DNA from: Adiantum capillus-veneris
Taxonomy: Eukaryota > Streptophyta > Polypodiopsida > Polypodiales > Pteridaceae
Length of the DNA: 64,000 nucleotides
Direction: 5' to 3'
Assembly (NCBI GenBank): GCA_014529385.2
Contig: CM043956.1
Span: forward strand, 85,797,721-85,861,720
This document shows, piece by piece, positions 1-11,528 of this stretch. The first letter of the stretch is position 1, and each line of letters starts with the position of its first letter. The position numbers were made by a program, and so were the translations under genes. The notes under the pieces were generated by a model. That model saw nothing but the letters and a program-made list of their open reading frames with translations, did not search any database and was not told the origin of the DNA.

Positions 1-13
1 TGTAGGTAATCAA

Positions 14-65
<52 letters not shown>

Positions 66-480
66 TGTATGCTTAGGAAATTAAAATTAAAGAAAAAAAA
101 ATTAAAGAGAGAAATGAAATGAAATGTTATATTAACGTCTTCGAAAGGCCAAAGTATCCTATGAGACATGAGACAAGAAAGTTACAATGTGATGGATCTG
201 ATACAAAGTCAGAGTAAGAATATGACAAAATAAAATATTATGGAATCCTAAACTCCTGGGTGTGGACTAAACGGGTAAACGAGCTAGTTGGGATAGGTAG
301 ATCTCCTCCATGGTCAGTACTCTGACCGGGCGTTGTGCATGTCGAGCCAAACTGACCTAGCTAGATCCTCTGATGCAACCTCTGTCGATGTTGTGTAGTC
401 CTCCGCAGTCGTGGGCATCTAGATCTCCCTAGATCAGTCGCTCGTTCGATCATTAGAGAGATAGGGAAGTAGAGAGCGAG

Positions 481-578
<98 letters not shown>

Positions 579-604
579 GAAATAGAGAGATAGAGAAAGA
601 GAGT

Positions 605-661
<57 letters not shown>

Positions 662-767
662 GGAAGTGGAGCTCCAGGAGTTATGGCAGAGAAATAGGAA
701 AATAGAAAAATAGAGAGAGATAGGAAAATAGGGAAATAGAGAGAGAAAGAGAGATAGCTAGAGCGAG

Positions 768-836
<69 letters not shown>

Positions 837-1166
837 AAGAGAGATAGCGAGAGCGAGATCGAGAGAGAAAGAACGAGAGATAGGGTACGTAGACAGAGAA
901 GAAACTATGGAACTAAAAGAGGCAAAGGGGTTTTACTTGCTACATGCATTGCCATGTACACGTGGGAGTGCACGTATGTGTCTACCCATATAGGATTTGA
1001 CCAATAAAGACGAGATTTTGACTCGGTGGTCCTGATCTCTGTACACCTCTGGACCGAGGTTTACGGAGATTGGGCAAGACTAGGGAATGCGAGTTAGTTT
1101 ACATAGCGTGGAGTATGTATATATATATATATATATATATTAAAACAACATTCATAATCATTGTAG
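1..1166. repeat. GA-microsatellite block, no gene seen
   Basis: (GA)n tracts occur at about 13-60, 478-576, 625-658 and 770-842, with TA runs at 607-624 and 1118-1140. The spacers are short, purine-rich and differ from one another. No coding sequence is supported. Element A's transposase homology begins at 1167. The 5' subterminal repeats seen in the sister copy B are not present here, so this block either replaced them or was inserted. Confidence 0.85.
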
Positions 1167-4100
1167 ATGGCAACGTCGTCAACTAACATGGAGGAAAAGA
1201 TTGCATGCTCGTGCATGCTTTGCAAGTATCAAATCCTACGCAATCGTAGGATATGTAATGAGCATGTGCACAAGTACGGAGAGTTTGCTAGAGAAACCAT
1301 ATAGAATCTGCGATACGACTCCTACGGAACGGGCATTGATTTTCGTGACATAGCACCTACATCTGAGAGAGAGAGAGAAAAAAGATCATGCGTGAAGGTC
1401 CGACCAATATAGAGCCACGGATGGAACCAGAAAGGGGCTTACAGACAGAAGACGACGGCATGGAGGAGATGTTGGATGCCTTCTTCCAGACAAGCGAGGA
1501 GAACGCAAACGAAGCAACACCAGAAGCCGTGCACATATCTTCTGAAGACATGTTGAGGAAGTTGGCACGTCAACCAATCTATGAAGGAGCCAAAATATAT
1601 GTGCTTTGTACTTGTCTAGCGTTTTTGAATCTTCACTCAGTGTACCGGTGGTCAGATGCAAACGTCACTGCTTTCTTTAGGTACGTAATTTACAAAAGAG
1701 ATTTTCCGATTGCAACTGTGATGTGCTCAGAGAGCTTTTTAATTTAATGTGGCTTAAAGAGGTTATTGCGGGAGAAACTTCTCCCGGCTGGCAATAAAAT
1801 GCCCCCCTCTAGGCCAGACGCAAAGCAACTTCTGACCTTAGTTGGCTTGGACTACAATAAGATTCATGCATGTCCAAATGATTGCATTCTTTTTCGCAAT
1901 GAATTCGCAGATTGTCTGTCGTGTCCTAAGTGCGGAGCAATGCGCTACAAACAAGATGCAGTTGGCGAGACAGTGCCGGCCAGCTAAAGTTTTGTGGCAT
2001 TTCCCTATTATTCCTAGGATAAAAAACATGTTTCGTTGTGGTTCCATTGCAAAGTTGCTGCGGTGGCATTCTACGAATATATCCACTGACGCAACATTTA
2101 GGGTGCCCGCTGATTCGAAGGCTTGGAGGCACATTGAAGATACCAGGCCACATTTTAAGAGTGAACCACGCAATTTGCGTTTGGGAATGGCAATGGATGG
2201 AGTCAATCCATTTGGCTTGAGAAGCTCGTCATGGAGCACTTGGCCTGTGTGCCTTATCAATTACAACCTCCCGCCGTGGCTTGCTATCAAGAAGGGTCAT
2301 TTGATTTTAAGCTTGATTGTACCTGGTAAGTTCAAGGCAAAAAACATGGATATTTATCTAGATCCACTAGTTGACGAGCTCCAGAAGTTATGGCATGGGA
2401 TCGACATAGCAGATGTGGTTGAACCAGTAGGACAACAGCAAGCAAGGATGCATGGACTTCTTATGTGGACTATGCATGATTGTCTAGGATACGGAGAAGC
2501 TTCTAGTAATGGTTATTTATTCACAAAATTCTCGCTATTCACAAGCCCTTTGTGTTGGCCTGATTCATGCTTTGATATATGCAGGACTAACAACTTCGAG
2601 ATACAATGCATGTCCAATTTGCGGGCAATCTTTGGATGTGCGCTATTCTACCTCTCTTCGAAAGACAATTTATCAATGCCACCAGCGTTATCTTCCAGAT
2701 GGCCATCACTTGCGCGAAGGCCAGCTTGGTCGCGTCGAATGTCGTCCTATGCATGTACAAGAGTGGCGTCGCCGATGGGAGCTACATGAGGGGCAACCTG
2801 TTCCAGGAATGAAACGTTTGTGCATTCTCCATACGTTGCCATACTGGGGTGATCTACTACTTAACCATTTGCTGGACCCAATGCATATATTCAAGAATGT
2901 GGGAGAGATTCTCTGGAAGACAATCATGGAAATGAAAGACAATCGAGCTTCACGAGATGATTTGCAGTCGGTTGGAAAGATGCCAGAGCTGTGGCCTTTC
3001 ACTAATGCAGTTGGTCAAACAAAACTTCCAAGAGCGCCATGTGTATTGCTAAAAAACGAAGAGTGACAAGTGAAAAGGGTGATTTCAGAGTTCAGGATGG
3101 AAACAGGACATATGCAATGTCTCAAGACAGCATTCACCCGTGACGATCAACTGTCAGGGCTGAAATCGCACGACTGGCATAAGTTCTTGCAATTCATTCT
3201 TCCAATTGCGATCAAGGGGTGTTTAATGGAGGAAGTGCGGACCTGCATATACAAGATTTCAGAGCTAGTGCGGTGGATCTCTTCCAAGGAGATACGGGAG
3301 GAATTTATTGCAGTGGCAAGGGCTAACTCCATTGAGGCAGTTTGCATGATTGAGAAGTATCTACCCATGAGCTGCCTACAGTCCACAGCCATTGGATGTT
3401 CTTTCTAGAGCGGTTCATGAAATCACTTAAGGGTTTTGTTCGCCAAAAAGCGCGTCCAGAGGGGAGCATGACAGAAGGATGGCTGGTGCAAGAGTCTCTT
3501 GTATTGACGACCGAATTTATATCCGTTTCTGACCCAGAAATGCCTCGACTGTGGAGCAATGAGGGGATGCAAGACTAGTGGGAGAGGAGCCGCAAGGGCA
3601 AGGGGTGCCGAAGAAAATGAACCTGGCCATGCGAGAAAAGATCATGAAGTTCTGTATACTAAATTCAGTGCCGATGCAAAAATGGCTTGAAAGGTACGAA
3701 TAAGAGAAAGAGAGACGCAATCTAGAGCAACAGGATTTCAGGCGAAGTCGAATGACTAGAGGCTTACCCTTGCCAGACTATCTTGCTCCTCTACCTGAAT
3801 TCCCTACAATGGCATGGTTGGACAAGACAGTGACAGCAGCTCGACAGATCGGAGAACCCATATCTCTAGAAGAGGAAGAGTTGGCTATTGGATGTGACTG
3901 GAAGTATCATACATACATGGCACTGTGGTCGCATGGAAAGCATTTCAGAACACAAAAAATTGTCAGCAGAAGAAACATGTTTGACAGTGGGGTAATGGTT
4001 AGTTTCATGCAAAAGAGCAGGGCCAGTGCTAGAGACACGAATGAGAACACTAGTAACCTAGATTATTGTGGTCTGGTGTCAGAGATCCTGAAAGTAAGCT

Positions 4101-4612
4101 TCAGGCGGTTTGAGATGTTTTTTTTGGATGTGAAGTGGTTCAAGGTGATTACTTATGGTCGCAATGCAACGGTATGTAGAGATGGAAACAAACTTGTGCA
4201 AATAGATTCTAGAAAGATTTGGACAGATGCGAGCGACACATTTACTCTCCCCGAACATTGCGAGCAAGTGGTCTTTGTACCGGACCCTCGAGAGTGACAA
4301 TGGTGGTTTGTGGTTCAGGTTGCTCCAAGAAATAAACAAGTATTTGAAGGGCAAGATCTCCTGGAGGAATGTCAGACAAACGACGTCCATACTACTGTGA
4401 CATTAGATGAGATGGAAAAAGGTATCGCAGAGTAAGCTCACAGATATACGAGGGATGACGCAGACGAGCCAGAATTGACACTCGTAGATGAAGATGCAAT
4501 GGATGAAGACAGTCTGTCAGAACGAGTTGGGACAGAGTTATGTTTGCAATTAGAGATAGACGATGATATGGTGCAAGATCTTATCGATGATGCCTCACTC
4601 GTGGAGGCCTAG
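1167..4612 (+). pseudogene. TNP2-like CACTA transposase pseudogene
   Basis: The intact form would be a nuclear DDE-type transposase that cuts CACTA ends. In order I see an N-terminal Cys-rich segment (from 1167, CSCMLCKYQIL), a variable acidic part (1388-1680), a zinc-finger-like part (1766-1987: KIHACPNDCILFRNEF, then CPKCGAMRYK), the catalytic-region motif LLNHLLDPMHIFKNV (about 2857-2900), a DUF4218-like block (3070-3578: GLKSHDWHKFLQFILP, then VRQKARPEGSMTEGW) and a DUF4216-like block (3752-4297: FFLDVKWFKV). A 50-bp GT-AG interval (1681-1730) may be an intron, because removing it joins conserved sequence. Defects are a TAG near 1301, stops near 1985 and 3064, and frameshifts near 1380 (GA run) and 3385. 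The copy is dead, and about 85-90% identical by eye to copy B over the shared N-terminal part. Confidence 0.85.
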
Positions 4613-4719
4613 GCCTATAAGTGTTTGTGTGAAGACTTTGATTTAAAATTAAGCTTAAAGTTAATTTAAACAACTGTGTTCTGACGCTTTATTTTACTTT
4701 CTTTGTGCAGGACTTTAGT

Positions 4720-5855
4720 ATGGCAGACGAGATTCCAGATCCCGCTTCCATGAGTGCAGATGCATTCATGGGCTTCGTTACACGGATGACGCCTACTCAG
4801 ATGGTAGAGGCTTCTCAGTACTGAGTAGCCAGAGGCACGGGTACTACGCCTCCGGGCTTCACACCCGAGGGTCCGACGCCTAGGGGGGGGACGCCTACGG
4901 GGTTCAGGACGCCTATGGGTACGACGCCTTCTTCTCCCATCACGGCTGCTTCAACACCTAGGGGTGGGGTAGAGGCGGGTATGTCCTCATCTCCGTAGCC
5001 CAGGCACACTCGCCGATCCCAGCGATCGTCAGGTGGAGGTGGTGGTTGCTGTGTAGGAGGGTCCATAGATGCTTCGATCCCTCCTTGCTCACGACCCCCA
5101 TCCTACCCAGGCACACCTCTCAACACACCTCTTGGCACACCTCAGACACCTTGGGGGGCACACGATCGTAGTGCCTCCAAGCTCTATACTGTACGGAGAG
5201 ATGGTTCTGTTGACATGGATAGAGTCGGGATTGAGATGCGATAGCGGATTCTTCAGCTCATGGAGCTACAGTTTTTGACTAGCATTCTGACGTCTTGGGA
5301 TCAGCAAGAAAAGGAAAAAGTCACTTACATAGTGGAGACCATCCTGAGAGAGTACCAGCCTACTCCGGGTTCTTCCGTTGTTCCGGTGCGGTGGATCAAG
5401 GGTGTTGCACGGGACACCTTGAAACATCGATGAGATGCAGCTCGGAAGGCTTTCAAGACCGGCTCACCGAAGCCTTCGGGCATCCCACACGAGACGTGGT
5501 TGCAGATCAGGGAGGATGAGCGGACAACGGCCACACGGTTCAGACAGCAGCGTGAGGGCGCGCAAGTACGACAGATGACTAGGGGGACATCTCATCTTGG
5601 CAGCAGAGGCTTGGAAACCTTTCGCTATGAGTTTGTAAGTTTCTAATCCAATCTTAACTATGGCGTTTTTTAAAATGCGATGAATCATGTATTCTTATTA
5701 CTTTGATTTTTGTATAAACGCAGAATCTTGCGATGCATCGAGCTCCGACACGCGAGGAGGAGTCAGATGGATATCGCAGAGGTATCTATGAAGTACTGAA
5801 TGATCTTGAAGCTTCAGGAGAGCCTGTAGACTGGGAGGCCTTACAGTCTCGCTGA
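4720..5855 (+). pseudogene. Second CACTA gene, Transposase_24-like, degenerate
   Basis: This is a TNPA-type accessory gene downstream of the transposase, presumed to bind subterminal repeats. The ATG at 4720 follows a good splice acceptor (tttgtgcag, ending 4710). The predicted protein has a Thr/Pro/Gly-rich repeat (TPRGGTPTGF), then RRSQRSSGGGGGCC, which matches SSRHRRSSGGGGGCC in the right-hand CACTA element, then a helical part ending near 5634. A GT-AG intron fits 5635-5723. Stops at about 4821, 4997, 5242 and 5431 and at least one frame change break it. The family call rests on the paralogue at 61274-62567. Confidence 0.65.
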
Positions 5856-6418
5856 TCGCTTGAGGTGAGACGTTAATATGTGTAAGTTGATTTAATTAAG
5901 TCAGTATATGTGAAGTAATATCAATACTAATTTTGTGAGTTGTCCTATGTGCAAGTTGCGACGCCTAGTCATTAGTGGACCAGATTTCATATATATGCTT
6001 TGTGAGACACAGACACGCTTCTGTGTCTCTTTTTTGTACAAACAGTCAGTGTTCAGACAGTTATTGTTTCCCTTATGGTTATGATTATTGTCATTGTCAT
6101 TGTATAGACAGTTATTGTTTCTCTAGCTTTCTGGTTATGCTTATGGTTATTGTTAATTTTGTTTATGGTTATGGTTATCTGCATTATGGTTTCGATCCAA
6201 GTGGTTATATCCAGTTATGGTTTTAAGTTATGGTTATGCTTTTCAGTTGGTACGGTTGTCTTTCATTGGCCTTAAATCTCATGTGAGATCCTACATGGAT
6301 AGCATGTAGGAGGTGTATACATGATATGGTTTTTTTTCAAAAGTTTATGTAAAAACAAAGGGAACTCTGCTGAAATTTCTGCGCGCGGGAGCATGGTTGA
6401 TATTTTGGTGCTGCTCGC
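5856..6418. other. CACTA A 3' noncoding region
   Basis: No ORF is supported. The stretch 6055-6245 is an imperfect repeat of TTATGGTTATG-like units. The rest is AT-rich spacer between the second gene and the 3' hairpin. Confidence 0.6.
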
Positions 6419-6508
6419 TTTCTTGGGCAGAGGGCAGGAAGTCTGGCTGTGGTTGTGTCCATCTTTTAACTGGGCACAGGCCAGGCTACCTGCCCTCTGC
6501 CCAAGAAA
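6419..6508. repeat. Perfect 20-bp inverted repeat in CACTA A
   Basis: The arm at 6419-6438 (TTTCTTGGGCAGAGGGCAGG) is exactly complementary to 6489-6508. Further imperfect pairing runs into the 50-bp loop (GTCTGGCTGTGG against CACAGGCCAGGC). It sits between the second gene and the subterminal repeats. The right-hand CACTA element has a comparable palindrome at 60927-60955. Confidence 0.9.
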
Positions 6509-6529
6509 TTATTTTCTGTTATGGTCGTC

Positions 6530-6646
6530 GCTATGTGCGTGGCAATCTACGTCTCTATACACGTCTATACCTACGTTGCAAATAGCGACTGGTTTCACAG
6601 CGACGCGGATAGCGCTGCGTCGATAACACCTTATTTTGTTGTAGTG
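6530..6646 (+). repeat. CACTA A 3' subterminal repeats and terminus
   Basis: Short motifs of the CGTCGCTAT, ACGTCTCTATA and AGCGACG type are packed here, ending in GTTGTAGTG at 6646, the complement of CACTACAAC. Such repeats are the usual binding sites for the accessory protein in CACTA elements. Related motifs (CGTTGCTATA, GCGTCTCTATA) are in copy B at 9770-9949. Confidence 0.8.
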
Positions 6647-7598
6647 TCCCAAAGGCCACGTACCATATCGGTGGTAATACACCATACTATGGTGGCCTCA
6701 CGAATCAATTTCCAAACGGGGGCTAAAAGAAATAATAAGCCCCCAGAAAACAAGGATTAATGAGCCTAAGGGGAAGGACAATGTCTAAAAGTCTCCTAAG
6801 GGCAACTCCAACAAAGCTAAAGAGAAGGGAGTTTACAAAGGTAAGAACAAACTCTCTCGTGAAGAGCTTGAGCGTTATCGCAAGGATAACCGGTGTTTCA
6901 AGTGCGGCGAACAAGGGCATGCGTACCGCGCTTGTCCCCAAAAGAACAACCGCCAAGATCCTCCTAGAGCTTCCTTGGTTGAAATCCAAGAGGAGGAGAC
7001 TCACCAAACTCATCACAAAGGATCTCCTCTATTCCATGCTTGGGGAAAGGTAAGAGAACATGATTCTTTTATTCTTTTTGACCCTGGTTCTACTCAAAAT
7101 TTTATATCTATAGAGTTGGCCACCAAGCTAGGTATACAATCCTACGAGATGGGAGATGTCCTACCCACAGACAGTGCCTTCAAGGGGCAAGAAGCTTCAG
7201 TCACTCCCCTAATTAGGAAATTGAGGCTTCATGTCCAAGGATATGTGGACAAAGAGGACTTCTTTATCTCTCCTCTCAAGCATGAGGATGTAATCCTAGG
7301 GGCACCATGGTTTGACCGTCTGGCTTCCGATGTTAAATTTCCTGAAAGGAGAATCTCCTTTAAGTTCAGGGAAAAAGACATGTATATAGATGCTAAGGAA
7401 ATGGGTAACACTATCCCCATTGTACATACACTAGCTTTCAACAAGTCAATAAAGAGCTCTATTTCCGTGTACATGATTTTTGTTAAAGATTCTCAAAATG
7501 AACCTAATGCTTTAGCAAAAGAAAATAAAAGCAACCAAAAGGAATTAGAGTTATCCAATTTTCTCAAGGGGTTTCAAGATGTTTTTATTGATGACATC
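6647..7598 (+). pseudogene. Gypsy gag 3' part, zinc knuckle and protease
   Basis: Starting directly after the CACTA terminus, one frame to 6757 continues the capsid region of the gag found on the opposite strand at 9950-11147. A CCHC knuckle CFKCGEQGHAYRAC follows at about 6894-6935. An aspartic protease follows with active site DPGSTQNFIS (about 7080-7109) and GAPWFDRL (about 7300-7325). The sequence ends at LKGFQDVFIDDI (about 7565-7598), where RT would normally begin. From 7599 it is fused to antisense transposase sequence of copy B. A stop near 6758 and frame changes near 6770 show it is dead. Confidence 0.8.
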
Positions 7599-9708
7599 CA
7601 CCACACTAGCTCTGAAATCTTGTATATGCAGGTCCACACTTCCTCCGTTAAACACCCCTTGATCGCAATTGGAAGAATGGATTGCAAGAACTTATGCCAG
7701 TCGTGTGATTTCAACCCTGAAAGTTGATCGTCACGGGTGTATGCTGTCTTGAGACATCGCATATATCCTGTTGGCGTCCTAAACTCTGAAATCACCCTTC
7801 TCACTTGTCGCTCTTCATTTTTTAGCAATACCCATGGCACTCTTGGAAGTTTTGTTTGACCAGTTGCATTGGTGAAAGGCCACAGCTCTGGCACCTTTCC
7901 AACCGACTGCAAATCATCTCGTGAAGCTCGATTGTCTTTCATTCCCATGATTGTCTTCCAGAGGAGATCTCCCACATTCTTGAATATATGCATTGGATCT
8001 AGAAAATGGTTAATTAGTAGATCACCCCAGTATGGCAACGTATGGAGAATGGAAAAACGTTTCATTCCTGGAACAGGTTGCCCCTCATGTTGCTCCCATC
8101 GGCGACGCCACTCTTGTACATGCATAGGACGACATTCGACGCGACCAAGCTGGCCTTCGCGCAAGTGATGGCCATCTGGAAGATAACGGTGGTGGCCTTG
8201 ATAAATTTTCTTTCGAAGAGAGGTAGAATAGCGCACATCCAAAGACTGCCCGCAAATTGGACATGCATTGTATCCCGAAGTTGTTAGTCCTGCATATATC
8301 AAAGCATGAATCAGGCCAAGGCAAAGGGCTTGCGAATAGCGAGAATTTTGTAAATCAATAACCATTACCAGAAGCTTCTCTGTATCCTGGCCAATCATGC
8401 ATAGTCCACATAAGAAGTCCATGGATCCTTGCATGCTGTTGTCCTACTGGTTCAACCGCATCTGCTATGTCAATCCCATTCCATAACTCCTGGAGCTTGT
8501 CACTAGTGGAGCTAGATAAACATCCATGTTTTATGCCTTGCACTTACCAGGTACAATCAAGCTTAAAATCAAATGACCCTTCTTGATAGCAAGCCACGGG
8601 GGGAGGTTCTAATGGATAAGGCACACAGGCCAAGTGCTCCATGATGAGCTTCTCAAGCCAAATGGAGTGACTCCATCCATTGCCATGCCCAAACGCAAAT
8701 TGTGTGGTTTACTCTTAAAATGTGGCCAGGTATCTTCAATGTGCCTCCAAGCCTTCAAATCAGCAGGCACCCTAAATGTTGCATCAGTGGATCTATTCGT
8801 AGAATGCCACCGCAGCAACTTTGCAATGGAACCACAACGAAACATGTTTTTTATCCTAGTAATAATAGGGAAATGCCGCAAAACTTTAGCTGGCACTGTC
8901 TCGCCAACTACATCTTGTTTGTAGCGCATTGCTCCGCACTTAGGACACGACATACAATCTGCGAATTCATTGCGAAAAAGAATGCAATCATTTGGACATG
9001 CATGAATCTTGTTGTAGTCCAAGCCAACTGAGGTCAGAAGTTGCTTTGCGTCTGGCCCGGAGGGGGGCATTTCATTGCCAGCCGGGAGAAGTTGCTCCCG
9101 CAATAACCTCTTTAAGCCACATTAAATTAAAAATCTCTCCGAGCACATGACCGTTGCAATCGTAAAATCTCTTTTGTAAATTACGTACCTAAACAAAGCA
9201 GTGACGCTTGCATCTGACCACCCGTACACTGACTAAAGATTCAAAAACGCCAGACAAGTACGAATCACAGATATTTTGACGCCTTCATAGATTGGTTGAC
9301 GTGCCAACTTCCTGATCATGTCTTCAGGAGATAGGCGCACGGCTTCTTGTGCTGCTTCGTTCGCGTTCTCCTCGCTTGTCTGGAAGAAGGCATCCAGCAT
9401 CTCCTCCATGCCATCGTCTTCTGTCTGTAAGACCTTTTCTGCTTCCATCCGTGGCTCTATATTGGTCGGATCTTCACGCATAATCTTTTCTCTCTCTCTC
9501 TCTCTCTCTCAGATGTAGGTGCTATGTCACGAAAATCAATGCCCGTTCCGTAGGAGTCGTATCGTAGATTCTGTACGGTTTCTCTAGCAATTTCTCTGTA
9601 CTTGTGCACATGCTCATTACAAATCCTACGCTTGCGTAGGATTTGATACTTGCAGAGCGTGCACGAGCATGAAATATTTTCCTCCATGTTAGTTGATGAC
9701 GTTGCCAT
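7599..9708 (-). pseudogene. TNP2-like transposase, truncated copy B
   Basis: The ATG is at 9708. The order matches copy A: Cys-rich N-terminus (CSCTLCKYQIL), acidic segment (9233-9481), HACPNDCILFRNEF and CPKCGAMRYK (about 8930-9010), then LLINHFLDPMHIFKNV (about 7975-8020) and GLKSHDWHKFLQSILP (about 7665-7710). It breaks off at about 7599 at LVWWMSS. The residue that is TAG in copy A near 1301 is Gln here. A stop follows CLAFLNL (about 9238), and frame changes occur near 9480 (CT run) and 8610. It lacks its C-terminal half and cannot be functional. Confidence 0.85.
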
Positions 9709-9719
9709 CTACCCGAGCA

Positions 9720-9949
9720 GGGGAAAATGGCCCCTGCGCGTGGGTTTCGCTTTTTTCCCCCAAATTTTTTTGCGTCTCTATACACGTTGCTATATGCATC
9801 AATATACGCGTTGCTATACGCGTGGCAAATAAAAGACTTTCCACGCGTATATCGACGCACACTTCGACGTGTATAGCGATGCTCGCTAATGTCGTCGATA
9901 TACGCTTGGAAAAGCATGGCCGTCGATATCTTCATTTAGTGTTGTAGTG
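9720..9949 (-). repeat. CACTA B 5' terminus and subterminal repeats
   Basis: The terminus CACTACAACAC (9949 leftwards) is followed on the minus strand by many short units such as TATCGACG, ATATACGCG and ATAGCAACG. The density of CG-containing 8-10-mers in both orientations is typical of CACTA subterminal regions. Confidence 0.85.
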
Positions 9950-11147
9950 GGAGTTGCCATACTCCGCCATTTCTTCGGTTAAGCCCGCACAAAATTGTTG
10001 CTTTTGCTCTCCAAAATCCAACTTTTTGAAGACAGTGGTTTTGAGTTGTAGGTCCCAAAACTTGTCTACATATTTGTGGCTGGATCCTTTGGGAGAGAGC
10101 TTTAAGCTTCGCCATTCGGTGAGTACTTTGTCTTTGGCATCGGTGGCCAAAAATTGCTTCATAATGGAAGCTCTTAAAGATTTCCATGTTCGTGGAGCTT
10201 CACCGTTGGCTCGTAGGCTAGGCCACCATTTCCTGGCGGACTTTTGAAAGTGCATAGCTACATGGCGTAGCTTAGAGGACTCCGTGAAGCCCTCATCTCC
10301 AAACGCCGCATCAAATTGCTGGATAAAGGCCAAGACTTTGTCCGTAGCATGAAAGGTACCATCATAGGTAAGGAAAGAGATGCTCTTCCCTCCCTCTTTG
10401 AATTTCTTCAGCTTGGATGACCTCTTCCATGCGGCATAGGATTTCCTATGGCCTCTTCTTTTTGATGGTTCAAAGGTTGCACCATCACTTTCTTCAGAAG
10501 GTGAAGAATTTGAAGAAGGTGGAGAAGAGGGTGACCTCTTTCTCGCCTTTTTCTTCATTGTCTTCACCATCACTTTCATAAGAGGAAGAGGATGAAGAAG
10601 ACGGAGAAGAGGGTGTCCTCTTTCTCGCCTTTTTCTTCTCTTGCTTTTTATCATCCCTCTTTGAATTATGGCGTGGAGAAGAGTGTGATGGTGTTCTCCG
10701 CTTTGGTCGTGATGGAGAGCGTTTAGCCCGCCGTCTTCGTGGAGCCATCTCTGCCGAGGTGGTGGGAGACTCACTTTTTTCTCGTTCCTTCGGTGGAGGC
10801 TCCTGAGTTCTCCTTTGGGAAGGAGATGCATCATCAAGAAGTCAATTCTTGAGCCCTTCGTATGGATTCTCTTCTTCTTCCCGAATCGGAGAGAGACCTC
10901 TTTTGGAAGTCTCACAAGGAGGCTTCCTAGGTGTTCTCTCGTCATGGTGATGAGCTTGGAGAATCTCGTGAGCACCGAGCTGCCGTTGCTCTTCACTTTG
11001 GAGAGATGGATTGCCCATGGCTTGTTGAAGCCTAGAAACAAGATAGTTAACAAGCATTGAAGAATCATTAGTAGCTTGCTCATGAGCAAAACCAAAGTTA
11101 TCAACATTAATTTCACTCTCTTTACTATTGTCAGCCATTCTAACCAC
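9950..11147 (-). pseudogene. Ty3/gypsy gag, 5' part
   Basis: Capsid gene of a gypsy retrotransposon. Translation starts near 11138 (MADNSKESEINV). It runs through a hydrophilic N-terminus, a Lys/Arg/Ser-rich stretch (about 10480-10740) holding a duplicated unit of about 81 bp (KKARKRTPSSP and KKARKRSPSSP), then the capsid core (KSARKWWPSLRANGEAP, about 10190-10245; KYVDKFWDLQLKTTVFKKL). It ends at EYGNS where CACTA B begins. At least two frameshifts (near 10842 and 10500) break it. The missing 3' portion is on the other strand at 6647. Confidence 0.8.
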
Positions 11148-11513
11148 TTTTAGGTGTAAACTTTTTAGGTGTACTTTGGCACTTCAAGCCCTAGTTGCTA
11201 CTCCTCTTTACCCCTTTAGAAAAAGCACTCAAGCTACTTTACCCGCGGCTCGAATACCATTAATTGCAAGGAATAGAAGAGAGGGTCTTTTGACACCAAA
11301 ACAGCACCGGCTCTTGTGAAGCTTCTATTAGCTCAATAGTGGTTAAGCCGTAGGCAAGCCCCGTAGGACCACACTATTAAGACCATAGCTCTCGACGGTG
11401 ATGCACTGCAAGGCTGAAAATTCCCTATTCTACTTACTCACATGCAATTAATAATCCAACCATTTATAGCTAGCTTCAGGACCTCCCTTCTTGAGAAACA
11501 AAAGAGAAACCTT

Positions 11514-11527
11514 GTGCTCTGATACCA
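11514..11527 (-). other. tRNA-iMet primer binding site
   Basis: The minus strand reads TGGTATCAGAGCAC one base downstream of the LTR end, complementary to the 3' end of plant initiator tRNA-Met. This fixes the LTR 3' edge at 11529 and the direction of the gypsy element. The equivalent site of the second module, near 16840-16853, reads TGGTATGAGAGC. Confidence 0.85.
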
Positions 11528-11528
11528 A

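Larger units (their letters stand above)
1167..6646 (+). mobile_element. CACTA (En/Spm) transposon A, 5' terminus not found
   Basis: Two plant CACTA-type genes lie in tandem on the + strand: a TNP2-like transposase (1167-4612) and a second gene with a Pro/Thr-rich stretch (4720-5855). The 3' terminus reads TTGTTGTAGTG and ends at 6646. It is preceded by short CGTCGCTAT/ACGTCTCTATA-like subterminal motifs. The next three bases are TCC, the same three that flank the 5' terminus of copy B at 9950-9952. The 5' CACTA end is not visible upstream of 1167. Both genes are broken, so the copy is not autonomous. Confidence 0.85.
7599..9949 (-). mobile_element. CACTA transposon B, 3' half missing
   Basis: Minus-strand copy of the family seen at 1167-6646. 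Its 5' terminus CACTACAACAC lies at 9949, followed by about 240 bp of subterminal repeats and the transposase start at 9708. Similarity to A ends abruptly at about 7599, inside the DUF4218-like block. The catalytic 3' part, the second gene and the 3' terminus are absent. The flank at 9950-9952 reads TCC on the element's strand, matching the bases after the A terminus. Confidence 0.85.

Noticed and set aside
1842-2789. 315-residue + strand ORF inside CACTA A
   Set aside because: It mixes true and shifted transposase frames. The conserved motifs need several frames.
6975-7727. 250-residue open frame spanning protease and beyond
   Set aside because: The last 43 codons are antisense transposase sequence joined at a rearrangement point, so it is not one gene.
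9932-11116. 394-residue minus-strand ORF as a complete gag
   Set aside because: Only its C-terminal half is the capsid frame. The N-terminal part is out of frame with the true gag start, and its end runs into the CACTA terminus.
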